A stretch of 64,000 nucleotides of DNA from Epiperipatus broadwayi (Eukaryota; Onychophora; Udeonychophora; Euonychophora; Peripatidae). Both the position numbers and the translations under genes were made by a program. The notes beneath the pieces were generated by a model. The model made no database searches. It was given only the letters and a program-made list of their open reading frames with translations, and had not been told where the DNA came from. Position 1 is the first letter of the stretch; the number at the start of each line of letters is the position of its first letter. Shown here one piece after another: positions 20,984-33,192 of this stretch. The stretch is taken from contig JAQFVV010000002.1 in assembly GCA_028023455.1 (NCBI GenBank), forward strand, positions 31,067,725 through 31,131,724, written 5' to 3'.

Positions 20984-22125
20984 AATGGCAGAATTACTTC
21001 TTTTCATAAACATAGTAGTTGTGAATTTGACACATGACCTGGACAAACATTCATACATTTTACCAATCAGACAACAGAAAAATTATGGATTTCATATAAA
21101 AGATAACAAATTTATAAATGCTTTTTTAATCATAACAAAATCTTTAAAGGTTGTTTAATTGTAACAAAATTATCAAAAGTTAGTTATTTCAAAATAATTG
21201 AAGCTTATTTAAGTATTACACATTTTTAGTGTCATATTTGTTCCTGTTTGTTTGAGATAAGTTTATGGATTTTTGGCTCTAATTGCTGTGACAGATGTCT
21301 TTTTGCACAAATATGTTGGGGAAAATTGAATCAAAATTTCCATTGCTTTTTCACTATTATGGAGTTATAAGAATTACTTAACTAAAAAGAATATCTAAGA
21401 AATAAACAAATAAAATAAAAGAATCAGATGATAATCTGTATTCACAGAGTGAGGTGACTGTTTTAATGGTCACAATAATACTAAAGCCACTTCTGTATTA
21501 TTGCATCTCTCTTGTTGCTCTCTCTCTCTCTTACCATTTTGTGAATTTAGTGCAATTTATTAGAATACTTTTTGCAATTTATTAGAATACTTTTTTTGTT
21601 TTATTATTAATAAAGCATAAAAAATTCATATAATGTCCAGATTTTTGTGGGGACTACCAAAATTTTCTCACAGACCGCCAGTTGTCCTCAGACCACTGAT
21701 TGGTGACAGCTGCTCAAGAGTGTAATGCACAATTAAAAAGCTTTATTGAGTGCCAGAGATACCAGAACTGGAATAGATCCAGGACCTTAATTTTCTGATT
21801 TTAACAATCTACCAGTTATTGTTTTTTAAAAAGGTAATTTAAAAAAATTGTACGTTTTTAGTTGCATTGGCCTTTAATGACAAACTTTACATAATCATTC
21901 TGTCCAGTTGACCATCTGAGATTTATTTTATCAGCTAAGAATTGATTTAGAAATTGTTAGCTATTATTGGATCACAGGAAGGTGCATACTTACTATAAGA
22001 AACCACATTGAAAATTTGCCCCAATAATGGAGGGAGGGGGGACATTTCTAAAAAAAAAGTATGTTAATGATAAAAAATGTACATTCAATATTTTTAATAT
22101 TTAAATACGAGTATACTATATGTAC
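20984..22125. other. No gene; possible hAT and family T scraps
   Basis: 21650-21720 (CAGACCGCCAGTTGTCCTC, CAGACCACTGATTGG) resembles the ends of hAT elements. 21735-21820 (AAGCTTTATTGAGTGCCAG) resembles a decayed minus-strand family T SINE. The rest is featureless A+T-rich DNA. Confidence 0.35.
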
Positions 22126-22129
22126 TTAA

Positions 22130-22530
22130 GCTAGATGTAATTAAAGGGGATTTGAACCCAGACTTTCAAATTCTTCAGTCACCCACTCTATCCTATACAA
22201 CTGATACAAACGACCACATACATGTGAAAAAGATAATTGATGGCAAAATTGGCAAACAAGGGCTTTGAAAATGCCTATCATCAAATTTTCAATGATATGG
22301 ATGGTTGAGGGGTTGGAGAGTGGAGAAGATTAAAGACTGTCCATTAAAGTTTGAAGATTTGCTATCTTAATATAAAATGAGCACTGATTGTATGTATGTG
22401 TATGGGAGATGATGATCCCGTCCAATTGATGAGTTCTGGTTCAACATGAAATACGTTTATTGGAGATTCCCCCTCCCCCACGTATATATATGGACATTTG
22501 TATTGATTGTATAGAATAGAGTCTGGGTTC
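22130..22530. mobile_element. Family V composite, inverted units
   Basis: The left part, on the minus strand, has a B box GGGTTCAAATCCCC at 22147-22160, then ATGTGAAAAAGAT. The order then inverts, and from about 22240 the plus-strand body begins (GGCAAACAAGGGCTTTGAAA, TTAATATAAAATGAGCACTG, the hammerhead at 22422-22463 and a second B box GGGTTCAAATCCCC near 22525-22538). The element therefore has a tRNA-like B box facing inward from each end. Confidence 0.8.
22422..22463 (+). ncRNA. Hammerhead-like core, Family V (C3 changed)
   Basis: CCAA, TTGATGA, GTTCTG/CAACAT helix II, GAAA, TACGTT, TA, TTGG. C3 is T. Stem I CCAA/TTGG is fully paired. Confidence 0.6.
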
Positions 22531-23162
22531 AAATCCCCAGTAAATTAATATTTTTGAAAAATTATTGTAAATTTGATTACATTTTGCGCGTGTTTGTGTG
22601 TGTGAGAGAGATGACATTTTATTTTAGAAGTTTTTGATCTGTATAAATTAAAAACTAGGAATTGAAATTTAAATTATCTCTATCATAGACAGCTATTAGC
22701 AAAATAGGATGTGTGTTGATTTAAAGCCAATTTGACCACATCTGAGGTTTAATTTAGTCCATTGATTATGGATATGAAATTGATTGCTTCTGACTTCATT
22801 AATCTAATGCTCTGACAGCAGAAGAAAAGATGATTGTCTAAATAAGAACAAAAAAAAGGAAAAAAGAGGCAGAGAGAAAATTAGATTTGCCCAGATGTCT
22901 GATTCTTTCAATATTTTTTTTTTTTTTTAGCGTAGTCATCGAACTTATTTTTCCAAAGACAAAACATTGATAATGGTAATAATTGAAATTCATTTTCTGT
23001 GAAAATAAAATGACCGTATTAATGGTAGAAATTAATAATAACAATAAAAAATAGATTTGTTATTATTATTTTGCTGAAGCAGTATTCAAGTAATTTTTAT
23101 ATCCTTTTTTGTTAGATGTATATAATAAATGTAACAATTTAACTGCACCAAGATATCTGATA

Positions 23163-23240
23163 ATCACAATAGCAAACTCTTCGTACAGTATTGCCACCAG
23201 GTCCAAGCCTTCGTGATCAATGGTGATCATGTGATATCTA
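23163..23240. mobile_element. Minimal Family 1 derivative
   Basis: GCAAACTCTTCGTACAGTATTGCCACC is the left terminus, and GGTGATCATGTGAT is the right terminus, with only about 20 bases between. Near-repeated flanks GATATCTGATAATCA and GATATCTAGTAATCA suggest a target-site duplication. Confidence 0.65.
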
Positions 23241-23259
23241 GTAATCAATAATTACGTAA

Positions 23260-26040
23260 ATTTATAGTATCTAGTATTACAACTGCTTTTATTTTACTGT
23301 ATACGTAATCGAAACGGGAGTAACTACTTCCCAGTGATTTGTAACGTCAACAACTACGAAAAGATACAATGATGCCATCTATATTTTAGTTCTGTTGTGA
23401 TATAACATATATACACACATGTGGATAGGGCATAGTTTGTATAATATACATAAAAAATAATCTACTATAATGTAAAATTTAATCTTAGGTTTATTTGGAA
23501 TATATTGTAATGGAACTCCCTTTACCATGCTATGATCAGACCACACATGGGCACAGATATAACTGGTTCCAAATAAACAAGATAATGGCTTACTAGTCCA
23601 ATCATAAATGATGATGAACATATTGAAGGACATTATCAGTTTAAAACCTATCACTGATAGTGTTTACTCCACAATGGTAGTATTTTCTGCTCATTGCATG
23701 GATGTAGACCATGAAATCTAAAATGGCTAGAATATTTATTTGTTCTAGTTGGTTATATTTTAAAGATTCAGAGTGAAACCTTTAGCAATCTTGGCTTGAA
23801 CTTATACTTTTTTGTCAACAGTATTTTAAATGAGTTCTTAATCCATTAATCCATTGATTACTCCTATGCAATTTATGATGGGTTTATAACTAAGCAATTT
23901 TATCCACATGGTTCTTTAATAGTTATGGATTTTGCAAATTAACAAAATGGCTTGCAGTATTTTTATCTTATTCTCATGATTGATCGATGAATATGTTGAA
24001 AGTTTGGCTGGTCATTATTAGACTTCAGTAGATCTTTTTCTTTCAGTTGCATAAGGTACATGCACATATTCACATATGATAGAGATCATAGGGAGCAATT
24101 AATTTATTTCTTCATGCTGGGTCATTTCTTTTTATATACAGATCAGACAACGTCATATTTCTTCCTCCATGGAGTGCCCTGTGATCAGAAATGGATCACA
24201 AGAGTTTTTTTAGCAAATTATTTTTATAAAATTTAACTCATATGCATATGACATCATCTGAATTTGAACAACAACACATTCTTTATAATGTTGCAAATTT
24301 TTGTGCACATACATGGTGCAGATCATTTTCACAATAAAAAAATCTGTTAATCCATGCTCTCTGCTAACATAAAGGTATTCTACTTACAAAACATCCTATA
24401 CCAAAATGTAGTTTTGACCAAAATATACTGTGATGCCCTTTTATAGTGCATCAAAGTTAATTTCTTTCCTTCAACCCTATAAGGTGTTTATCAAAAAGCA
24501 GTTTAATTACTCACCCCACCCCTTTACAACTATTATCAGTGCCTGCATTTTGAAAAACACAGAGAAAAAAAATGTTGATTAAGCATAATTGAAAATAGAA
24601 AAAGGAAAACAGAAAATAAGGAAAATAAGGAAAATATTACTCTTTTTAGTAAGACAAATTGATTTGAAACTTTGCATTTTTCTAAATGAAATTTGGTTAA
24701 AAATTCTGTTACAGAATTGATCACTTTTACGAAACTGTTCTACTTGCTTTTACTCTTTGCAAAACTTAATCTTACAATTAGTTAACAAAACTTTTTTTTT
24801 GTACAGAAATATTTGTTTGAGATGAAACAGGAAGAAACTCACATGCACACCACTCAAATAAAACTTAACTCTTTATTTATTGAGGGTTTATAATTAAAAA
24901 TGCTGTTAATTATTGTCATATTTGATGCATATATTTAATGATTGTAGCTAGCTACATGTGGCTACAATAAATATTTCTACCCTTTATTTTTATCAGATAT
25001 CCATCAAGCCAACTTCACAAATCATCTAGTAAGTATCATATTATGGGTATAGAGTGTTTGTGAACATTAAATTTAAATAAATCATGTGAATACTTTATAT
25101 AGATGTAGATAGAAAAATCCAAGGTATATCACAATGAAAATCAGGAAATTTAATTTTGGTTTTAATTTCTGCACTCATTATTTAAAGAGCCAATTATTTC
25201 CAGTTCTTTCATTATTTTTAAAAAAGCTTTAGATGTGTAGGACAAATTGTTATGAAGGGATAATAATAAATGCATAATTGATTTTTTATATTTGTAAGAT
25301 ATCTGGAAAAAGTCTACATGTTAGATAGATGTTTAAGAATGTTTATTGGAATGATGTGGAGAATTTAAAAACTGGATTAAACTCAAAAAGATTTTTATTC
25401 TACAGTCAGTTAATAATGATTGAAGATATTGATAATGATGTATATTAAATTATTGTAAAGTTTATAAATACATTTTAAATGTAAGAAAGAAATTGCTTCA
25501 ATTGAAAGTGAATTGTGTTATACATATATTTGGAATTCCATTACATTTACTTATTGAATGTAGATTTATTTTGTAATATAATAAATGTATATTAATTATT
25601 CGAATACTAATTTTTTCAAAAATTAAAATGTCTTTTTTAATAACAAACAAACAAACATATTTTTTATCATCTTAATTATTAGCTTCCTTGCTATATAATG
25701 GAACCATAGTGTATGCTGTATTTTCTTTCAAGCCCTCTTTATGTACATTGTACATCATATATAACAACTCACATGTTATTGATAAATTTTTGATTAGAAT
25801 AGAATATGTACTATTGAACTGCAAATGTATAGAACTTTTTAACACAATAGAAATACAATTATATCCATGTAAACAGAGATAACTTTTTGCCTTTGGTTGT
25901 TGCCAGAAAAGTATCAAATACAATTAATTGACAATCTCCCCAAAGCTAAACAAGTCTCTCCATTAAACTATAGTAGAAACAACTTTTTAAAAGAATAATA
26001 TAATGATTAATAATAATTTGAGTGGACACACATTTATTTT
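23260..26040. other. No gene seen over 2.8 kb
   Basis: A+T-rich DNA with short chance frames on both strands. I found no repeat family shared with the rest of the window and no tRNA, exon or transposon motif. Confidence 0.5.
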
Positions 26041-26520
26041 ACTTTGGATTCATTGATTCATTCACTGAAAAATAAGAATAGGAAAAAAACCCTAATTAAA
26101 CCATATTTTTATTTTTTAAAAAGAAGAATAACAAAATGTGTGACTTTCATTGCAATTAAACATGTTAGCATATGATATGGTTTAATTGAATTTGTTCTGA
26201 ATGATATACAACTTTTTTGGAAAACTTTTAGCATAACACTAGTAAAAAATTTTATTATGCAAAATACTGCACATCAAATTCAGAGAGGATGTGTATTTTC
26301 AACATTATTTGAAGAAATTGTAATAATTATGACTATATATGGTGCTTCGAATGGAAATATGGGTGTATTGCAAAATTTATTTACAAATTTTATTTTAGTT
26401 TTTGAGCATGATTGCCTATGGTGCTCGGTGATGAAAAAATGACAGCTCTTGTATTGTAAAATATATTAAATTTACAAATTTTAATATTTTTTTTGTTTGT
26501 TTATTTACATTTTTGTTTGT
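26041..26520. repeat. Dispersed A+T-rich repeat W, copy 2
   Basis: TTTCATTGCAATTAAACAT, CTTTTAGCATAACACTAGTA and AATATATTAAATTTACAAATTTTAAT align with 3745-4345 and 55850-56375. Boundaries are approximate. The 61-codon frame inside is not recognisable. Confidence 0.45.
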
Positions 26521-26639
26521 TAACATTTTTTATTGGATAGTGTATAAAAGAAATTGTGTATGTGAAACAAAATAGTTTGCTGCTTTACTGTATAAACAAG
26601 TTTAATACAATTGAAAATAAATTATTATAATTGAAATTA

Positions 26640-27110
26640 GTTTTAAGCCAATAAACATCACATGACCACCACCTCTTATGCTTGTGTATAACTGTTGTTA
26701 AAACAGGCAAAACTCACTATATATATTGCCACATACAGCAAGCTAGAGTAATCAATGGATGCCAGGGACTTGTGCATAAAATCCCCATCTAGTGCCTACT
26801 CATCCAATATCCCCAGACTAGTTTCTGGCTTATGGCCTTCGTCAGTGAGGAGCCTTGGATCTGAGAGCACTGCACCTAAATCTTAGGATCTAATGCAACC
26901 CTCCACAACCATCTTTTACCTCCATTTAACTACAAAACTATGAGTCTTAAACTGAAAACACTTTAATGTTTTCAATCCAAGCTCATCAGCTTATATTGTC
27001 ATATGGGTCTGAACCCAGTTCAGTACCCATACATTTTGGGGTCTTTGGTTCTTTACTAACCATAGCTACCATATTCTATTAGGCAGGATTGGTTTTAAGC
27101 CAATAAACAT
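26640..27110 (-). mobile_element. Family 1 HHR element flanked by a 19-bp direct repeat
   Basis: GTTTTAAGCCAATAAACAT occurs at 26640-26658 and 27092-27110. The first part of the element is the standard Family 1 left arm with an intact-looking hammerhead, followed by a 240-bp body (CTTAGGATCTAATGCAAC, GGGTCTGAACCCAGTTCAGT). The direct repeat includes bases that belong to the element end in other copies, so it may be the start of a second head-to-tail unit, a target-site duplication, or both. Confidence 0.8.
26811..26850 (-). ncRNA. Hammerhead ribozyme, Family 1, core intact
   Basis: CCTCA, CTGACGA, A-GGC/GCC-A helix II, GAAA, CTAG, TC, TGGGG, all in 40 nt. Stem I has five pairs (one G-U). Position 7 of the CUGANGA box is free to vary, so CUGACGA is a legal core. 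The weak point is an A-A mismatch at the base of helix II. Confidence 0.7.
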
Positions 27111-27952
27111 TATGAAAAATAAAGTCATGGTGAATAATAAAATGTAAATATTTAATAAAAATGTATCTTTGGCATTGATTAAAAATTCTAATATGAAAAA
27201 TAGTACATATTTGTGAAATATGAAATTCTGTAAAATGTAGATTTTTACTTTTCAAGTCGGTTGTGAGATAAGCACTTATTAATAAATTTGAGATTAAGAT
27301 CCATTATAGATTTTTTTTTTTAAAAAGGGACATGATAGCAATAAGAAAAAATATTTTGATACTAAATAAGGAATATTCCTTGGGGTATTTAAAGCTGTTG
27401 TTTTGTCCTATGCAGTTTTAGTATCAGAGGTGGTGAACTTAAAATATTTTCTCAGCTGAGCAAAATAAAACATAAGACTCAATTTAATTAAGCGAATAAA
27501 ATCTTTGTGCCCAGTCTTTCATTTGGATGCTCAAATATCACATGACCTTCCAAGTAATTATCTATATTAATTTTGCATAAGATAGCAGCACAAACAAATT
27601 ACCTCAGTTTTAAGCGGATTGTTTTTTTTTCTGATAGAAAGCTTTATTATTATTGTATTAATATTATATTTAAGGTAAATTAGTAAAGTTTAGGTTTGTT
27701 TACACCAGTAGTTTTATATTTAATGGCTGCATTCAAATAATATTTAATAAGTCTTTTAAAATTATGGACATGATTTTATGATTCAAATATTCAATTTAAA
27801 TAAAAAACTTATAGGTTACTTTTTCATACTTATTCTTGTTAAAACAGGCAAAACTCATTATACGTATTGCCACACACAGCAAGCTAGAGTAGTCAATGGA
27901 TTCCAGAAGGCTTGTGCATAAAATCCCCATCTAGTGCCTACTCATCCAATAT

Positions 27953-27992
27953 CCCCAGACTAGTTTCTGGCTTGTGGCCTTCGCCAGTGAAG
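27953..27992 (-). ncRNA. Hammerhead-like core, Family 1, A6 changed
   Basis: Same layout as 26811-26850 but CTGGCGA replaces CTGACGA, and one stem I pair is lost (CTTCA). Confidence 0.6.
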
Positions 27993-28350
27993 AGCCTTGG
28001 ATCTGAGAGCACTGCACCTAGATCTTAGGATCTAATGCAACTCCCCAGCAGTCACTTTTTATCTCCACTTAACTACAAAACTATGATTCTTAAACTGAAA
28101 ACTTCCTAATGTTTTCAATCCAAGCACATTAGCTCATATAGTCATATGGGTCTGAACTCAGTTCAGTACCCATACATTTTGGTATCTTTGGTTCTTTAAT
28201 AACTATATAAGCTAATGGGCTTGGATTGAAAACATTAAGGTGTTTTCAGTTTAAGACTCATAGTTTTGTAGTTAAGTGGAGATAAAAGATGGCTGCTGGG
28301 GGTTGCATTAGATTCTAAGATCTAGGTGCAGTGCTCTCAGATCCAAGGCT

Positions 28351-28390
28351 CCTCACTGACGAAGGCCACAAGCCAGAAACTAGTCTGGGG
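28351..28390 (+). ncRNA. Hammerhead ribozyme, Family 1, core intact
   Basis: CCTCA, CTGACGA, A-GGC-CACAA-GCC-A, GAAA, CTAG, TC, TGGGG. Predicted cleavage follows 28385. Identical in every core base to 26811-26850 although on the other strand. Confidence 0.7.
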
Positions 28391-28885
28391 ATATTGAATG
28401 AGTAGGCACTAGATGGGAATTTTATGCACAAGCCTTCTGGCATCCATTGATCACTCTAGCTTGCTGTATGTGGCAATATGTATAGTGTTTTGCATACACA
28501 AGCATAAGAAGTGGTGGTCATGTGATGTTTATTGGCTGATACTTATACTGCATTATGGACACATTATTTGGAATTCATACAGTCAAAATTTAGAAAATGT
28601 GAAGGCAAATGTTTAAAATATATCTATTAAAGATCAATTTTATAGAAAGAAGAAGAATGATTTATGAAAGATTGGTCACAGACATGCCGATTTTGTTACA
28701 ACATTGTATCATTTGAATATGCAAAATCCCAAAAATCTTATTTAGATTCCAACTTTTAATTCTTAGGTCTCATGAAATCTTTTATTTACCTATTTTGAAA
28801 CATTCTGATAATTGACCTTTGTGGCTGAAACTAGTATATAATAGCTTATTTGTGCATTTGATGTATTTGCCTCAAACTACAAGTA

Positions 28886-29091
28886 AACAAAGGCAAAACT
28901 CTCCATAAATTAGTGCCACCCTGTGCCAACCAGAGTAATCGATGGATGTCAGAAGGCTTGTGCATAAAATCCCTATCTAGTGCCTACTCATCCAATATCC
29001 CCAGACTAGTTTCTGGCTTGTGGCCATCATTAGTGAGGAGCCTTGGATCTGAGAGCACTGCACGTGGTGATCATGTGATGTTTAGTGGTTT
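28886..29091 (-). mobile_element. Family 1 single-unit HHR element, 12-bp target-site duplication
   Basis: AAACTACAAGTA lies at 28874-28885 and 29092-29103. The 206-bp insertion holds one left arm with the hammerhead (28999-29038) and jumps directly to the right terminus GTGGTGATCATGTGATG. It shows the minimal mobile unit. The 63-codon frame across it is not a gene. Confidence 0.9.
28999..29038 (-). ncRNA. Hammerhead-like core, Family 1, G5 changed
   Basis: CCTCA, CTAATGA, GGC/GCC, GAAA, CTAG, TC, TGGGG. Only the invariant G5 is lost. Confidence 0.6.
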
Positions 29092-29569
29092 AAACTACAA
29101 GTAGTTGAAATCAATATTAAATTGACATTATTAATATAAATATGATTTCTATATAAATCAATATGGTTAATATACATTAATTTTGTTGTATTGAAACACA
29201 CTACTTCTTTAAATTATTGTACTCTTTTTTTTTGCTTTGAGTTGTTTTATTTAGAAATAAAATGAATTAATTTGTTAGTACAATGTAATTATCAAACATT
29301 AAGTTCTTTTCATATAGTTATGTAACATTCAAAAACTTGAGATATACAAGTTAATATGAAAAGATATAAGAAAAACCAAATATTATATTTAATAGCACTA
29401 AGCTAGCTTTTAGCAGATTCTCACCAGAATCATAGTGCAGAATAAAACTTCACTGTTGAGAGTCTAAATATATGGTGGAGGAGAAATATGTAAATTTGTC
29501 CCAGTATGCAAATTATATATCTCATTTCTTTGATAATGAGATGCAAGAGTCCTTTCTTTTAATCGAATG

Positions 29570-29985
29570 TGGGTCCCTTACAATCGCCCATGCCTCTTTA
29601 AAATTTTTTTTCTAACATTCCTCTCTATGCAAACTGTTTTAACATTAGAGGGAGAAAAGATGTGTCTCATAGCCATCTTATGTTCAACAAAGGTAGACTT
29701 GTGTTCACAACTTAGCTTTGCTTTTTACATAATTATGATGCCCTGCCCTTACTTGCAGTGCAGTGTACTATGAAAAATCTCACACTAATAGGTTGGCAAG
29801 AATTTCCCAGCACACCTATTAATATAAAAAAGCAAAACTAAGCCACAAACTAGGTCTATCTTTGTTGAACATGAGATGGCTATGGTACGTCTTTTCTCCC
29901 TCCAATGTTAAAACAGTATGCACAGAGAGGAATGATAGAAAAAGGAAATTTAAAGAGGCGTGGAAAAGTTTGAACAGTTAGTAGT
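29570..29985. repeat. Long palindrome, about 400 bp
   Basis: Arm 29585-29735 (CCTCTTTAAA, ACATTAGAGGGAGAAAAGA, CATCTTATGTTCAACAAAG) is inverted at 29832-29970 (CTTTGTTGAACATGAGATGG, TCTTTTCTCCCTCCAATGTT, TTTAAAGAGGCGTGG). The frame at 29567-29773 lies within the arm and is not a gene. Confidence 0.85.
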
Positions 29986-30012
29986 TAAGATTTAAAAATA
30001 TAAGTAGAAGTT

Positions 30013-30052
30013 CTGAAGAAGATTGCTGGGGCAATCAAAAAATCAAAAACGT
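30013..30052 (+). ncRNA. Hammerhead-like remnant (CUGAAGA type)
   Basis: CTGAAGA, A, a perfect six-pair helix GATTGC/GCAATC, then an A-rich stretch and AAAACGTC where GAAACGTN is expected. It resembles the cores at 7.1-7.25 kb but has an insertion before the second box. Confidence 0.4.
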
Positions 30053-30724
30053 CAATAGTGGTTTGTAATTATATGAAGCATTGTAAAAGTAATAATGTAA
30101 ATGGTATTAATATTATATATATGTGCATAGGTAATGTGTTTAAATATTTTCCTTTTATGCATTTTTTGGAGTATACTTGGAAAGTCTATAACACAATATA
30201 AATTATTTCATTTTGTACAGAATAAAATAATGTTAGTAATTTTATTATTAAAAGTAATTAATCAGACTCTTAATTTTTTAGAATATCATTTGATAATCAA
30301 GCATTAGAATACCACAATGGATTAGAAATTGATCCAAGTATATTTTAGTGTTTGATCCTGTTTCTTTAGTACTATGCTAAATACATAGGACATTGCATGT
30401 AATTATAAATAATAATAATTAACCTGGATATATTGGACCTGCATGATGGCAGACAACCAATGATGAAGAATTTTTGTATTTTCTATTTTACTATAAATAG
30501 AAACGTCACAATCATTCACTAGTTGGGTTCAAATTTGAGCTGGGTAAAATGTGGAAATTAATTCAGTTACCATTCAGGCTTAGGATTTCTTTTTCAACTA
30601 TTTGACTGACGCCCACTTAACTATTCATTCACTATTGTCAATGAATGGATGTGTGCTTATTCTCAACAAGAAACTATAAAAGTGATGAAAAATAGCTTAA
30701 AGCCTCCTCACTACATGATTATTG

Positions 30725-30845
30725 TAATGTATATTAAGGCTATGACCTTAAGACTATGCACCTAGATGTGAGAGGTCCCTACTGTCCCATTTAGGTGCAT
30801 AGTCTTAAGGTTATAGCCTTAATACATATTACATACGTAATGAGT
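30725..30845. repeat. Palindrome, about 115 bp, GC-richer than surroundings
   Basis: Arm AATGTATATTAAGGCTATGA...CTTAAGACTATGCACCTA is repeated inverted as TAGGTGCATAGTCTTAAGGT...AGCCTTAATACATATTACAT around a GAGAGGTCCCTACTGTC loop. The loop motif recurs at 17952-17967. Confidence 0.85.
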
Positions 30846-31514
30846 ATGTGCTTGCTTAACAAATTACTAATTACATGATTACTGATGAGTTTATTAATGC
30901 ATTCTCTTTCACTAATGTTCTATAGAGGAGGGAGGTGGTTATTAGATAAATCTTTCCCCTGGTGATAAGCTATTTACAAACTGGTATAATTATTTATTGT
31001 TTTTTATATACTAGAATACTATTAGAAGAAAATCGATTACATTGTTCAAATTATATTTAGATAGTATTTAGTATTAAACACTAAGCATCTCAACCTTTTA
31101 TCTATTCAAGTATCGGATGATGTGAGATTGTGAAATCAATATAATTTTTTTATGTATGGGTTTAAATTTTTCATAAATTTTTTACATATAACACACAAAT
31201 CAATATAAAACACACATAAGATATTCTATGATTTTAAACAATGTGGATGTACATATTAAATATTAATTCTAATGATTTTAATGAGCATATAAATAATTTT
31301 ATGACTTATCAAATGTATAATGCTAAGAATATAAACCTATTCATGGAACAAACAAGTCCAAATACATTAATATGATAATTCACAAGCTAAATCCCCAAAG
31401 AATTACGTAAATGAATTTGTAAATAATGTCAACCTTTTCAGTGCCACTCTTAGTAACATGTTTGAACTTGTTTGTTTCATGAATTGATTTATATTCTTTG
31501 CATTATATATTTGC

Positions 31515-31767
31515 ACAGAGGCCAAACTCTCCATACAGTAGCACCACCAGTGCAAGCCACAGTAATCAATGGATGCAAGAAGGCTTCTCACTGATGAAAG
31601 CCACAAGTTAGAAACTAGTCTGGGGTATTGGATGAGTAGGCACTAGATACGGATTTTTTTTTAAAAATTACTCTGGCTTGTCCTGGTGGTGCTACTGTAT
31701 AAAGAGTTTAGCCTCTGTGTAAACAGCTTGTGTATGCATAAGAAATGGTGGTCATGTGATGTTTAGT
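31515..31767. mobile_element. Family 1 palindromic HHR element, 14-bp target-site duplication
   Basis: CATTATATATTTGC lies at 31501-31514 and 31768-31781. The left arm (GGCCAAACTCTCCATACAGT) leads to a plus-strand hammerhead. The right arm ends CATAAGAAATGGTGGTCATGTGATG. The left hammerhead of the palindrome is deleted. Confidence 0.9.
31586..31625 (+). ncRNA. Hammerhead core, Family 1
   Basis: TCTCA, CTGATGA, a 13-nt helix II (about three pairs), GAAA, CTAG, TC, TGGGG. Every invariant core base is present and stem I pairs with two wobbles. Confidence 0.65.
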
Positions 31768-31784
31768 CATTATATATTTGCTAA

Positions 31785-33190
31785 GCTGTACAATTATTTA
31801 CATACTCATTAAAATCATTAGAAATTTATGTAAGTTAATATTTGAAACTGTAAGCTTGATTAATATGAAAACAAGATTTAAAAGTTTGTTATTTTGCATA
31901 TCAGTGCGTGATTTACTCCTATATAACAAACTGGAAGTGTTATTTACATGTTTGGCTAAATGACTCTGTGGGTAATTAGGTTATGAATTATTTTAATAAC
32001 ATATTCAGACTTGTTTATTTCATGAATAGATTTATATTAATAGTATATGCTTTACATAAAATAGTTTGCATATTCCTACCGCTACACACATTTTATTTAT
32101 TCTGAAATTGATATACTTAACTCAATATTTGTTAACTGGCACAAACAGATAATCAACAACAATAAAGTAGCATTTGTTCTGATTTCAAATTCTCAGGTAT
32201 TCACTTGGTTATTTATTTCTTAATTATTTAATAAAGTTTTTATGCACTTTAAACTCTACTGAGATCTTTGTGATTTTGAAGGAGTCCATTATTGAATGAG
32301 CTCATCTAATTACAATATATATGGTATAGATTTCAGGTGTGTATAAAAATGCATGTGCGTGAAAAATTATCAGAAATGTGATGTGAATCCCTTCAAATTC
32401 ATAGTCTTTAGTTTGAATTTTGGTGGAACTTGACTTTTAAGCAGACCTAGAATTTTTTTCGGTCTAGTTCATCATCATTTTAAGTAGCTATTTAATACCA
32501 TTGGTTGGTAAATGGACATATATTTATTTTGACTGAATAATAAATGTGCGTCATTAATTTCTGATGACTATAAAAAATATATGAACCATAACTTAAGAAT
32601 ATTTAACTTAGTTTGCACTTACATGCAATGTTAAACAATAGCAACCGAAAGTAGAAGTTAATAAAATAAGCCATAATATTTGCAGTTAATATATACGTGA
32701 AAGTCACGCTCATATAGTGTATCCACGCACATGCCAAACTTTTCAATTTGCCCATTTAAATATGTATACTGTATATTTTTTAACATCTGTTTTCCGAATC
32801 TTTATGTTATTGATAATTTAGTTTATTTCTCACTATTATTGAATTTGAATTTAATTTCTGTAAATTATTGATTTTTATTTTTTGGTGTATTTTTCCATGT
32901 TATTGATTTTCAAATTTATTTTTCAAAAATATCGTTTTTTTTTTCTAACGCTATTATTCACAATTGATGTTTGATAATTTTGATTTTACTTCCTATGTGT
33001 TTACTTTCAGAATAGCATTTTAGTTCGGCAGACACAGATTTAGGTTTCAATTTCTTTTTTTTTTCCAGTTTGACTTTTATAAATTTATATTGATTTTCAC
33101 TCTATTATTATTTATTTAATATAAATTATATGAATAATATAAATAATGTGAATTTTCTATTTAAGTATATTAAATATATATTTTAAACTA
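31785..33190. other. No gene seen
   Basis: A+T-rich DNA with chance frames only. No repeat relation to other parts of the window was noticed. Confidence 0.5.
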
Positions 33191-33192
33191 GA

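Larger units (their letters stand above)
27834..28538. mobile_element. Family 1 palindromic HHR element, full length, about 705 bp
   Basis: Two complete units in head-to-head orientation. The left reads AAAACAGGCAAAACTCATTA through the minus-strand hammerhead into the body. The right repeats the body and hammerhead inverted and ends AAGTGGTGGTCATGTGATG. ATACTTAT lies on both sides (27826-27833 and 28539-28546). This is the longest Family 1 copy and defines the consensus. The 67-codon frame starting at 28413 is a by-product of the repeat and not a gene. Confidence 0.9.

Noticed and set aside
28413-29104. Two plus-strand ORFs
   Set aside because: They run through Family 1 repeat sequence and its edges. 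Other copies of the same repeat break the frame.
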